NCBI GenBank assembly: GCA_964498525.1
Contig: CAZCGU010000003.1
Span: 241,702-305,701, forward strand
Direction of reading: 5' to 3'
From: DTU098 sp964498525
GTDB lineage: Bacteria > Bacillota > Desulfotomaculia > Desulfotomaculales > Pelotomaculaceae
DNA: 64,000 bases
The notes below the pieces were generated by a model, which saw only the letters and a program-made list of their open reading frames with translations, had not been told where the DNA came from and did not search any database. Numbering within the stretch: position 1 is the first letter of the stretch; each line of letters starts with the position of its first letter. Both the position numbers and the translations under genes were made by a program. Of this stretch, positions 40,072 to 47,666 are shown one piece after another.

Positions 40072-41283
40072 TTGGCAATAAGGATTTACAGCGTTTCGGT
40101 GGAAAACAGGGAGGAGGCCGCCCGGGCCATCGCCTTCGTGGGTGCGGACCGTCCCGGCTGTTCTTACATGGCCCCCAAAGCCGTTCACAGGCTGATTATG
40201 CTGGAGGGGGTCCAGCCCAGGCAGGCCAACATTCTTAAACAGGAAATGCTGAGCAAGGGCGGGGAAGCCGCCGTGGCCAGGGGAGTGGTGGATTATTCCG
40301 TGCCCGAATCCAGGGTGCTGCTGATGGGTACCCTGCGGCAGTACGAAGCCCTTCTGGCTAAACTGGAGTTCCAGCCCTTCGGCTTGCGGGCCCTGGCTGC
40401 ACGGATCCGGGAGGCGCTGGCCCACCGGGAAGGGTTTAGCCCCTTCGTCCTGGACTGCCGGGGGAGGACCCTGGCCCTGGGGGAGCGGACCTTCGTCATG
40501 GGCATCCTCAATGTTACCCCTGATTCCTTTTCGGACGGGGGCAGCTGCCCCGATTCCGGCCTGGCGGCGGAAAAGGCCCGCCGAATGGTGGACGAAGGCG
40601 CCGACATTATCGATCTGGGCGGGGAATCCACCCGGCCCGGCTTCAGTCCGGTGGATGAAGCGGAGGAACTGGCCCGGATTATGCCGGTCCTGGAAAGGCT
40701 GGTCAAAGAAATCCAGGTCCCTATTTCCCTTGATACCACCAAAGCCCCGGTGGCCAGGCAGGCACTGGAGGCGGGCGCCCATATTATTAACGACCAGCGG
40801 GGACTGCAGGGTGACCCCGCCCTGGCCGGGGTGGCGGCCGAATACGGCGCCCCCCTGGTTTTGATGCACAACCAGAAAGGCACATCCTACCGGGAATTGG
40901 TCGGGGACATCGTGGAGTATTTCCGGGAAAGCATCCGCCTTGCGGAACAGGCCGGGATATCCCGGGAGAAACTAATTATCGATCCGGGCTTCGGCTTCGG
41001 CAAAACGCCGGGGCAAAACCTCGAACTGCTGCGGCGCTTAAAGGACCTCAGCTGCCTGGGGCTGCCGGTTTTAACCGGTACCTCCCGCAAGTCCACCATC
41101 GGCAAGGTCTTAAATCTGCCCGTGGACCAAAGGCTGGAGGGCACCGCGGCCACCGTGGCCGTAGCCATCGTCAACGGCGCCGCCATAGTCCGGGTGCACG
41201 ACGTCCGGGAAATGGTCCGGGTAGCCAGAATGACAGACGCCATTGTAAGAAGCAATAAATGGCCCCCGTCCCCAATAACTTAA
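40072..41283 (+). CDS. folP: Dihydropteroate synthase with an N-terminal extension
   Basis: 403 residues; classical enzymes have about 270-285. Residues 135-403 are the synthase: 'FVMGILNVTPDSFSDGG', 'MVDEGADIIDLGGESTRPGF', 'PISLDTTKAPVARQALEAGA', 'LIIDPGFGFGKTPGQNLELL' and 'LTGTSRKSTIGKVL'. It condenses hydroxymethyl-dihydropterin pyrophosphate with p-aminobenzoate. The first 130 residues ('IRIYSVSVENREEAARAIAF', 'PKAVHRLIMLEGVQPRQANI') are an extra domain found in other Clostridia, of unknown role. Start TTG 40072 with 'ggagcg' 8 bases before. Its stop lies within a direct repeat shared with the end of folB. Confidence 0.93.
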   Translation: MAIRIYSVSVENREEAARAIAFVGADRPGCSYMAPKAVHRLIMLEGVQPRQANILKQEMLSKGGEAAVARGVVDYSVPESRVLLMGTLRQYEALLAKLEFQPFGLRALAARIREALAHREGFSPFVLDCRGRTLALGERTFVMGILNVTPDSFSDGGSCPDSGLAAEKARRMVDEGADIIDLGGESTRPGFSPVDEAEELARIMPVLERLVKEIQVPISLDTTKAPVARQALEAGAHIINDQRGLQGDPALAGVAAEYGAPLVLMHNQKGTSYRELVGDIVEYFRESIRLAEQAGISREKLIIDPGFGFGKTPGQNLELLRRLKDLSCLGLPVLTGTSRKSTIGKVLNLPVDQRLEGTAATVAVAIVNGAAIVRVHDVREMVRVARMTDAIVRSNKWPPSPIT

Positions 41284-41310
41284 TAACTTAATAACTTAGT
41301 TTCCCGGTAC
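41267..41310 (+). repeat. Direct repeat copy 1 (with 9-bp units), at the folP end
   Basis: Begins 'cgtccccaataactt' and ends 'tagtttcccggtac'. Inside, the 9-base unit 'ataacttaa' occurs three times. The folP stop codon lies within it. A near-identical copy lies after folB at 41695-41731. Confidence 0.9.
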
Positions 41311-41332
41311 ATAACATATGGGGGGGTGGGTT

Positions 41333-41707
41333 TTGACCGTGGATAAAATCATCCTGGAAGGGATGGAGTTTTACGGCCGGCACGGCGTCCGACCTGAAGA
41401 GCAGGCCCTGGGGCAGCCCTTCATCGTGGATGTGGAGCTTGATCTGGACTTGCGCCCGTCCGGGGAGACTGACGACCCGGACCGCACCGTTGACTACGCC
41501 CGTGTCTTCGGGCTTACCGGTTCCATTGTAACAGGCCGCCCCCATCGTCTGATTGAGTCCGTGGCGGAGTCCGTTGCCGCCGCCATCCTGGAGACTTTTC
41601 GGGAGGTGGCAGGGGTGCTGGTAAGGGTTAAGAAGCCCCGGGCGCCAGTTCCCGGCCACTTCACCTGGATGGCCGTGGAAATAAAACGCACCCGCCGTCC
41701 CCAATAA
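41333..41707 (+). CDS. folB: Dihydroneopterin aldolase
   Basis: 124 residues. 'DKIILEGMEFYGRHGVRPEE', 'ALGQPFIVDVELDLDLRP', 'DRTVDYARVFGL' and 'RPHRLIESVAESVAAAIL' identify FolB; the Tyr-Gly-x-His-Gly segment and the later Glu in LIESVAE belong to the pterin site. TTG 41333 follows a 'ggggggtggg' tract. Its last codons fall in the second copy of the direct repeat. Confidence 0.95.
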   Translation: MTVDKIILEGMEFYGRHGVRPEEQALGQPFIVDVELDLDLRPSGETDDPDRTVDYARVFGLTGSIVTGRPHRLIESVAESVAAAILETFREVAGVLVRVKKPRAPVPGHFTWMAVEIKRTRRPQ

Positions 41708-41731
41708 CTTAATAACTTAGTTTCCCGGTAC
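41695..41731 (+). repeat. Direct repeat copy 2 (with 9-bp units), at the folB end
   Basis: Matches 41267-41310 except that the 9-base unit 'ataacttaa' occurs twice, not three times. The folB stop codon lies in it, in a different frame from the folP stop in copy 1. Confidence 0.9.
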
Positions 41732-41750
41732 GGGAAAGGGGGGGGTGGAG

Positions 41751-42242
41751 TTGGCGGTTACGGCGTATATTGGGTTGGGCAGCAACCTGGGAGACAAGGC
41801 GGGTTATTTGAGGAAGGCGCTGGAGCTGCTGGATGAGGCGCCGGATGTACGGGTTAAAAAAGTTGCGTCTTTTTACCGGACCGAGCCCCTGGGGGTTACC
41901 GGACAGGACTGGTTTTTAAATACGGTTGCTGAAATAGAAACTTCTTTAAATCCCGGCGCTCTGCTGGACCTTCTCCTGAATATTGAAACAAAACTGGGCC
42001 GGGTCCGCACCGAACCATGGGGCCCGCGGACCCTGGATCTGGATCTGCTTTTGTTCGGCGAAGAAAAGATTGAAACGGATCGCCTGACGGTCCCGCATCC
42101 CCGCCTGGCCGGACGCGCTTTTGTCCTGGCGCCCCTGGCGGAACTGACGCCGGAACTGGTTATCCCCGGTCATGGCCCGGCCGCTGTGCTGGCTAAAGAA
42201 CTGGCCCGGGAACAGCCGGTGTTTTTTTATTGCTTCCCCTGA
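41751..42242 (+). CDS. folK: 2-amino-4-hydroxy-6-hydroxymethyldihydropteridine pyrophosphokinase
   Basis: About 163 residues. 'AYIGLGSNLGDKAGYLRKAL', 'VASFYRTEPLGVTGQDWFLN' and 'EPWGPRTLDLDLLLFGEEKI' are HPPK signatures, including the two Asp of DLDLLL that bind magnesium. It supplies the pyrophosphate ester for FolP. TTG 41751 is used, with a G-rich site in front; a GTG at 41745 falls inside that site. The three steps folB, folK and folP are therefore together. Confidence 0.95.
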   Translation: MAVTAYIGLGSNLGDKAGYLRKALELLDEAPDVRVKKVASFYRTEPLGVTGQDWFLNTVAEIETSLNPGALLDLLLNIETKLGRVRTEPWGPRTLDLDLLLFGEEKIETDRLTVPHPRLAGRAFVLAPLAELTPELVIPGHGPAAVLAKELAREQPVFFYCFP

Positions 42243-42275
42243 AGAGAATATAGAAAAAAAGGGGGAGTTTAAAAA

Positions 42276-43295
42276 ATGGTATTTGAGCCCAAGAGGGTTA
42301 TTTTCGAGCCGGATGCGCTGAAGTACCCTCTGGGGGAAAAGCTGCGCCGCTATTTCAGGGAGCGTGGTGTAGAAATCAGCCGGACGGCCTCCCACAACAG
42401 GGTTGCTTCTATTCCCGGCAAGACCCGCGCCGAAGGTTACGCCGAAGCGAAAAGAACCCTCGTGGTGGGTGTGAGGCGCACCAAGAAGTTTGAAACTTGC
42501 AAGCCTTCGGCCCATTTCCAGCTGCCCCTGGCCACCTCCTGCCCCGGCAAGTGCGAGTACTGCTATCTCCTCACCAATCTGGGACGCAAGCCCTACGTAC
42601 GCATTTACGTCAACACCGGAGAAATACTGGAAGCTGCCGCCGGCTATATCGAAAAAAGAAAGCCTGAAATAACCGTTTTTGAGGGAGCCGCTACTTCGGA
42701 TCCCGTTCCCACAGAGCCCTACACCGGAATTTTGGAAAGCGCCATCCGCTTCTTTGCGGGGCAGGAATACGGGCGGTTCCGGTTTGTTACCAAGTTTACC
42801 GACGTGGGCACTCTGCTGGACGCGCCTCACAACGGGCACACCCGGATTCGCTTCAGCATCAATACAGCGAAAGTTATCCGGCGGCACGAACATGCCACAC
42901 CTTCCCTGGCGGAAAGGCTGGCCGCAGCCAAAAAAGTGGCGGCGGCGGGCTATCCCCTGGGCTTTCTGGTCGCACCCATCATTGTCGGGGAAGGGTGGCG
43001 GGAGAGCTACCGGGAACTTTTTCAAGCAGCTGCGGCGGAACTGTCCGGCGCCGTTCCGGACCTTACCTTGGAGCTAATCACCCACCGCTTTACAAAGAGG
43101 GCCAAAAGCACCATCCTGGAGGTATTCCCGAACACGCGCCTGGATCTGGACGAAAAGTCCAGGACCTTTAAATTCGGCCAGTTCGGTTACGGGAAATATG
43201 TCTATGCCAAAGAGTTGACGGGGGAAATTAAAGAATATTTCAACTACCTTGCCGCGGCCTATTTTCCGGGGGCTCACATAGAATATCTGGTCTGA
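42276..43295 (+). CDS. splB: Spore photoproduct lyase
   Basis: 339 residues. The radical-SAM cluster motif of this family, CxxxCxxC, is present as 'TSCPGKCEYCYLLTNLG'. Other marks are 'KFVTKFTDVGTLL' ('FRFVTKFTDVG'), 'TRIRFSINTAKVIRRHEHAT' and 'LELITHRFTKRAKSTILEVF' with the terminal 'EYLV'. The enzyme repairs 5-thyminyl-5,6-dihydrothymine in germinating spores. The splA regulator gene found in Bacillus is absent. The ATG follows 'gggggag'. Confidence 0.95.
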   Translation: MVFEPKRVIFEPDALKYPLGEKLRRYFRERGVEISRTASHNRVASIPGKTRAEGYAEAKRTLVVGVRRTKKFETCKPSAHFQLPLATSCPGKCEYCYLLTNLGRKPYVRIYVNTGEILEAAAGYIEKRKPEITVFEGAATSDPVPTEPYTGILESAIRFFAGQEYGRFRFVTKFTDVGTLLDAPHNGHTRIRFSINTAKVIRRHEHATPSLAERLAAAKKVAAAGYPLGFLVAPIIVGEGWRESYRELFQAAAAELSGAVPDLTLELITHRFTKRAKSTILEVFPNTRLDLDEKSRTFKFGQFGYGKYVYAKELTGEIKEYFNYLAAAYFPGAHIEYLV

Positions 43296-43437
43296 ACTTA
43301 AAAAAGCCCTCTAATAATGATATGTTCCGGGCAACTATTATTTCGTCGTAATGATGCCGGCGGCAGAAGAAAAAAAATATATATTCCGGTTGGATGGATT
43401 GCTCCAAAGCCCGGGGCTGTGATAAAATAATGGTGAC

Positions 43438-43451
43438 AGGGTGGTATCGCG
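43438..43451 (+). promoter_or_regulatory. T-box-like sequence 'AGGGTGGTATCGCG'
   Basis: Matches the T-box leader consensus AGGGUGGNACCGCG with one change. UGGU would pair with tRNA ending ACCA. An intrinsic terminator follows 110 bases later, as expected for such leaders. Against it: no clear Stem I or specifier loop is visible in the 140 bases upstream, and the string can also pair with 'accacacct' just after it. It may be a decayed T-box. Confidence 0.4.
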
Positions 43452-43558
43452 CGAACCACACCTTAAGCGCTTCACGAAGTACCTGAAAACTTAATATTGT
43501 TAAAATGTACCGCTTGGAGCCGGGATGGACCGAGACGGGAGGTTGGTTGTAATATAAT

Positions 43559-43590
43559 GCCTTTCGGGTTTGCCGGAGGGCTTTTGTTTT
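43559..43590 (+). terminator. Rho-independent terminator
   Basis: 'gcctttcgg' (43559-43567) pairs with 'ccggagggc' (43573-43581) with G-T pairs, followed by 'ttttgtttt'. It may be the expression platform of the T-box-like leader or end the splB transcript. Confidence 0.7.
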
Positions 43591-43764
43591 GTTGTGCCGG
43601 GAAAGCGTAAAATTACCTTCGTTCCGGATAGCGTTTCAAGATTATTTTCGTTAATGGTGCTGCCCGAAATGACGCTTCCGGAAGTAAGCCTGAAATGGTT
43701 CTGCCCGGAGTTGCGCCTGAAATGGTGCAGCCCGGCAATGCTTTAAAATCAGGGGGGATTTTTT

Positions 43765-44697
43765 GTGGGCAAGCCCAAAATAGCTGTGGTCGGGGCTGGA
43801 AAGGTCGGTTCGGCTTTGGCGCTCCTTTTAAACCGGCGGGGTTATCCCGTGGCCGGGATTGCCAGCAGAAGCCTTTCTTCTGCCGGCCGCGTGGCGGACA
43901 AACTGGGTGTGCCGGCCACCGTCCGACCCGAGGAGGTAACCCGGGATGCTGATGTTGTTTTCATTACCACCCCGGACCGGGTGATTTCCCGGGTTGCCTG
44001 CCAGATTGCTGAAAAAAGGGGATTTTTACCGGGACAGGTGGTGTTTCACACCAGCGGGGCGCATCCCGCCGCTGAGGTGGGGGCAGCCCGTTCCTGCGGC
44101 GCGCTTGCCGCGTCCCTGCATCCCCTGCAGTCCTTTGCCGATGTGGATACGGCCATGGAAAACCTCCCCGGCTCGTATTTTGCCCTGGAGGGCGATTCCC
44201 GCGCCTTGCCGCTGGCGGAGCAAATCGTCAGGGATCTGGACGGAAAGAGTTTTTCCATCGACGCCAGGGACAAGGCGCTCTACCACGCCGCGGCCTGCAT
44301 CGCCTCCAACTGCCTGGTTTCCCTGATCCATCTGGCCACCGGGCTGTACGGCCGTTTCGGCCTGTCCAGGGGAGAGGCCTTTGAGGCCCTGTACCCCCTG
44401 ATCCGGGGGACGATCCGGAATATCAGCCAGGCGGGTCCCGCCCCGGCCCTTACCGGCCCTGTTGCCAGGGGGGATGCCCCCACCCTGGCCGGGCACCTGG
44501 AAGTTTTGAAAGAGGCGGACCCATTGGAGCTGGACCTTTACCGCACCCTTTGCCTCTACACTATCCGGGTGGCGCTGGAAAAAGGCAGCATCAACCCTGC
44601 CCAGGCCCTGGAGCTGGAATCCATGTTCAAGCCCGGCGGGCAGTATGAGGACGGCCGCGGCGCTGCGGTCCGGACCGAGTACTTGAATCCGGCCTGA
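43765..44697 (+). CDS. Rossmann-fold oxidoreductase-like protein with DUF2520 domain
   Basis: 310 residues. The NAD(P)-binding start 'PKIAVVGAGKVGSALALLLN' is followed by 'DADVVFITTPDRVISRVACQ', 'VVFHTSGAHPAAEV' and 'AASLHPLQSFADV', which mark the Rossmann-like plus DUF2520 family, related in design to ProC and PanE. The C-terminal half is helical ('ALYHAAACIASNCLVSLIHL'). GTG 43765 follows 'aggggggat'. It precedes panB, panC and panD, and no panE is present in the window, so a ketopantoate-reductase-like role is a reasonable hypothesis but not shown. Confidence 0.8.
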   Translation: MGKPKIAVVGAGKVGSALALLLNRRGYPVAGIASRSLSSAGRVADKLGVPATVRPEEVTRDADVVFITTPDRVISRVACQIAEKRGFLPGQVVFHTSGAHPAAEVGAARSCGALAASLHPLQSFADVDTAMENLPGSYFALEGDSRALPLAEQIVRDLDGKSFSIDARDKALYHAAACIASNCLVSLIHLATGLYGRFGLSRGEAFEALYPLIRGTIRNISQAGPAPALTGPVARGDAPTLAGHLEVLKEADPLELDLYRTLCLYTIRVALEKGSINPAQALELESMFKPGGQYEDGRGAAVRTEYLNPA

Positions 44698-44704
44698 TTC
44701 AGTT

Positions 44705-44728
44705 AAGCCCGGATTCTTCATCGGGCTT
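44705..44728 (+). terminator. Hairpin after the DUF2520 gene
   Basis: 'aagcccg' (44705-44711) pairs with 'cgggctt' (44722-44728). No T-run follows, so it is only terminator-like. Confidence 0.35.
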
Positions 44729-44957
44729 CGGATTTGGTTTATAAAAACAACCTGGCCGCGGCGAAACCGGGTCAGGACGCAGCGGCGGGATGGATTGGGT
44801 TCTTATCGAGGGTTTTCCTTTCGGAGCTCTTTCTTCCGGTTTTCCCGGCAGGATTAGATAATATACTTTTTATGTCCCGTCCCGGTGTGTTGCCGCCCCT
44901 CCGGGGCGCCCCGGCAATAACTTAAGAAACATGAAAAACTCAGGGAGGCGTATTGAT

Positions 44958-45794
44958 TTGAGCAGCGAAAAAGTAACCACCGCAACCATTCGTAAGATGA
45001 AAGCGGAGGGTACGCCCATCACCATGCTTACCGCCTACGACTACTCCATGGCTAAAATCGTGGACGAAGCGGGCATTGACATGATCCTGGTGGGTGATTC
45101 CCTGGGCAACGTCATTCTGGGGTACGACTCCACCCTCCCGGTGACCATGGACGACATGGTCCACCACGTCAAGGCCGTCTGCCGCGGCGTCAGCCGGGCG
45201 ATGGTGGTTGCGGATATGCCCTTTCTGTCCTATCAGGTTTCCCAGAAGGAAGCCGTGCGCAACGCCGGCAGGTTTATGAAGGAAACCGGCGCCCACGCGG
45301 TCAAACTGGAGGGCGGCCGGGAGTTTGCCGGAATCGTCCGGGCTATTGTAAACGCGGGAATCCCCGTGGTGGGCCACCTGGGTCTGACTCCGCAGTACGT
45401 TCATCAGTTGGGGGGTTACAGGGTGCAGGGCAAGGATACGGCAGCGGCTGAAAAAATGATCGACGACGCCCTGGCCCTGGAGGAAGCGGGCGTTTTCGCC
45501 ATCGTCCTGGAATGCGTGCCGTCGCCCCTGGCCGGGCTTATAACCGGCAAGCTGCGGGCCGCCACCATCGGCATCGGCGCCGGCCTCCACTGCGACGGTC
45601 AGGTGCTGGTGGTAAACGACCTCCTGGGCCTTTACCCGGGCCATACCCCCAAGTTCGTTAAAAAATACGCCAACCTGCACGAGCAGGTAAACGGCGCCCT
45701 GAAGCAGTATATAGAAGAAGTCAGGGAGCGCTCCTTCCCGGGACCCGAGCATGGCTATACCATGTCCGACGACGTGCTCAAGAAACTGTACTAA
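44958..45794 (+). CDS. panB: 3-methyl-2-oxobutanoate hydroxymethyltransferase
   Basis: About 278 residues. 'PITMLTAYDYSMAKIVDEAG', 'DMILVGDSLGNVILGYDSTL', 'VVADMPFLSYQVS', 'GAHAVKLEGG', 'VVGHLGLTPQYVHQLGGYRV' and 'IGIGAGLHCDGQVLVVNDLL' are classical PanB motifs. It makes ketopantoate from ketoisovalerate and methylene-tetrahydrofolate, the first step of pantothenate synthesis, which links it to the folate genes upstream. TTG 44958 is preferred since 'agggagg' precedes it; the in-frame ATG at 44931 has no site. Confidence 0.96.
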   Translation: MSSEKVTTATIRKMKAEGTPITMLTAYDYSMAKIVDEAGIDMILVGDSLGNVILGYDSTLPVTMDDMVHHVKAVCRGVSRAMVVADMPFLSYQVSQKEAVRNAGRFMKETGAHAVKLEGGREFAGIVRAIVNAGIPVVGHLGLTPQYVHQLGGYRVQGKDTAAAEKMIDDALALEEAGVFAIVLECVPSPLAGLITGKLRAATIGIGAGLHCDGQVLVVNDLLGLYPGHTPKFVKKYANLHEQVNGALKQYIEEVRERSFPGPEHGYTMSDDVLKKLY

Positions 45795-45982
45795 GGCGCG
45801 GGAAGCCGGGAGCGGGAAAAATATCGCCCTGAAATCTGCGGCTGCAAATCCGGCTTAAAAGGTCCAAGCTATAAGACCCGGTTTAAACCAATTTTAAGAC
45901 CGGGTCAAGGACCATAAGAATAAAAACCGGGGCCTGTTTAAAGTATAATCGATCTCTATCCTTGACATGTGGGGGGGTTATT

Positions 45983-46828
45983 ATGAAGATTGTTCACACC
46001 ATAGCTGAAATCCGTGAATTTGTCCGCCAGGCCCGGCTGGCCGGCCGCACGGTGGGCCTTGTGCCCACCATGGGCTACCTGCACCAGGGGCACCTGGAGC
46101 TGATGCGCCGGGCCCGGGAGCGCTGCGGCCTTGTCGTTGCCAGCATTTTTGTCAACCCCGCCCAGTTTGGTCCCAACGAGGACCTGGCGCGCTACCCCCG
46201 GGACCTGGAACGGGACGCCCGCCTGGCGGAAGAAGCGGGTGTGGACGTTATTTTCAACCCGCCCGTGGAGGAAATGTACCCGCCGGGCTTCTGTACCTGG
46301 GTCGATGTGGAGCGGATTACAGAGAACTTGTGCGGCGCTTCCCGGCCGGGCCATTTTCGCGGGGTGGCCACGGTGGTGACCAAGCTATTTAACATCGTCC
46401 GGCCGGACGTTGCTTTTTTCGGTCAGAAGGACGCCCAGCAGGCGCTGGTCATCCGGAGAATGGCGGCGGACCTGAACCTGGACCTGGAAATAGTGACGGT
46501 CCCCACCCTGCGGGAGCCCGACGGCCTGGCCAGAAGTTCCCGCAACGTTTATCTGGACCCGGCCCAGCGCCGGGCCGCCCCGGTCCTGGCCCGGAGCCTG
46601 GAGCGGGCGGCGGAGGCCGTCCGGGCGGGGGAGAGGGATGTCCAAAAAATACGCCGTTTGGTGGAGGATCTGATCCGCGCCGAACCCCTGGCCCAAATAG
46701 ACTACGTGGAAATATACAGCTACCCCGGCCTGGAGCCGGCGGAACGGCTTCAGGGCCCGGCGCTTTTAGCCCTGGCCGTTAAATTCGGCCCAACCCGGCT
46801 AATTGATAATGTTATTCTGGAGGGATAG
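45983..46828 (+). CDS. panC: Pantothenate synthetase
   Basis: About 281 residues. 'VGLVPTMGYLHQGHLELMRR' contains the HxGH nucleotide-binding motif, then 'VASIFVNPAQFGPNEDLARY', 'FFGQKDAQQALVIRRMAADL' and 'DGLARSSRNVYLDP' with the KMSKS-like part. It joins pantoate and beta-alanine with ATP. ATG 45983 follows a G-rich site ('tgtgggggggtt'). It ends two bases before panD begins. Confidence 0.96.
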   Translation: MKIVHTIAEIREFVRQARLAGRTVGLVPTMGYLHQGHLELMRRARERCGLVVASIFVNPAQFGPNEDLARYPRDLERDARLAEEAGVDVIFNPPVEEMYPPGFCTWVDVERITENLCGASRPGHFRGVATVVTKLFNIVRPDVAFFGQKDAQQALVIRRMAADLNLDLEIVTVPTLREPDGLARSSRNVYLDPAQRRAAPVLARSLERAAEAVRAGERDVQKIRRLVEDLIRAEPLAQIDYVEIYSYPGLEPAERLQGPALLALAVKFGPTRLIDNVILEG

Positions 46829-46830
46829 AG

Positions 46831-47214
46831 TTGTTTTTGACCATGTTTAAATCAAAAATCCACCGCGCCACTGTCACGGAGGCCAAACTCAATTACATGG
46901 GAAGCATCACCATCGATGAAGCGCTGCTGGAAGCTGCGGAGATCCTTCCCAACGAGAAGGTCCAGGTGGTCAACAACAACAACGGCAGCCGTTTTGAAAC
47001 CTACGTCATCAAGGGGGAGCGGGGCTCCGGGGTGATCTGCCTGAACGGGGCGGCGGCCCGCCTGGTCCAGCCCGGGGACACTGTAATTATCATCTCCTAC
47101 GCCCTGCTGGACAGCCGGGAGGCCCGGACTTTCCGCCCCGCCATCGTAATGGTGGACGGCGCCAACAGGATCACGGAATTGCGGCGGGGCGAAGCGCACG
47201 GTGATGTTGGTTAA
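46831..47214 (+). CDS. panD: Aspartate 1-decarboxylase
   Basis: 127 residues. PanD makes beta-alanine and is produced as a proenzyme cut at Gly-Ser to form the pyruvoyl group; here the site is 'LNYMGSITIDEALLEAA'. Other motifs are 'FETYVIKGERGSGVICLNGA' and 'ARLVQPGDTVIIISYA'. TTG 46831 has 'ggaggg' six bases in front and is chosen; an ATG at 46843 would start four residues later at the conserved MFKSKIHRA. Confidence 0.96.
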   Translation: MFLTMFKSKIHRATVTEAKLNYMGSITIDEALLEAAEILPNEKVQVVNNNNGSRFETYVIKGERGSGVICLNGAAARLVQPGDTVIIISYALLDSREARTFRPAIVMVDGANRITELRRGEAHGDVG

Positions 47215-47513
47215 GATAATTATTAAAAAATCCCGGCCCCGGCCGGTGAAAGAATCACACGGCTTTCCCGGCGGGTGAAGCTTTTATCAAAAAGACCGAA
47301 GTACCAAAAGGATCAAAGTAACAAAGGGACCGAAATACCAAAAGGACAAAGAACCAAAGGACTTCCTTTCCGCTGTTTTTGCAATCTATATCAAAGACCA
47401 GGGGGCCTGGAGGACCGGGCTAGCCCTGGTTTTAAGCAGGGTTAAACGGGGTAAAGCGCAGCCATTAAGCACAACCCGTTCTTAACAGGAAAGCCCTTAA
47501 GCATAACCCGTTC

Positions 47514-47543
47514 TTGACAGGGAAGAAGCAAAGTGTTTAAAAT
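47514..47543 (+). promoter_or_regulatory. Sigma-A promoter of nadAB
   Basis: 'TTGACA' (47514-47519), 18 bases, 'TAAAAT' (47538-47543). Confidence 0.7.
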
Positions 47544-47580
47544 AGTAAGAAAGTTTGCGGGGAGGCTGTCTGAAATTACC

Positions 47581-47596
47581 TTAAATTATAATTTAA
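47581..47596. promoter_or_regulatory. 16-bp perfect palindrome, candidate nad operator
   Basis: 'TTAAATTATAATTTAA' is perfectly self-complementary and is framed by 'acc' and 'aaggt'. It lies about 30 bases after the predicted transcription start, a typical place for a repressor site. The protein is unknown; it does not look like the NiaR (YrxA) site of Bacillus. Confidence 0.5.
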
Positions 47597-47666
47597 TACA
47601 AGGTAGGCGCAGTGTTCAGGCAATAACCAAAGATTATCCCGGACTTGGAAAGGGTTGAAAACGCGG

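Larger units (their letters stand above)
43296..43764 (+). other. Intergenic region with T-box-like motif, terminator and 27-bp repeats
   Basis: 469 bases. A T-box-like string (43438-43451) is followed by a terminator (43559-43590). Then come tandem, degenerate 27-base units at about 43655-43681, 43682-43708 and 43709-43735, with core 'cctgaaatggtnctgcccgg'. The ribosome binding site 'aggggggat' of the next gene closes the region. Confidence 0.6.
47215..47666 (+). other. Intergenic region before nadA with two pairs of direct repeats
   Basis: Pair A: 34-base units beginning 'gaccgaagtaccaaaagg' at 47294-47327 and 47328-47360. Pair B: 32-base units around 'taagcacaacccgttctt' at 47462-47493 and 47494-47525. 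The second copy of pair B carries 'TTGACA' where the first has 'TTAACA', and so creates the -35 of the nad promoter. A palindrome follows at 47581-47596. Confidence 0.75.

Noticed and set aside
41946..43025. A 359-codon minus-strand frame over folK and splB
   Set aside because: Antisense to two recognised genes; no ribosome binding site or motifs.
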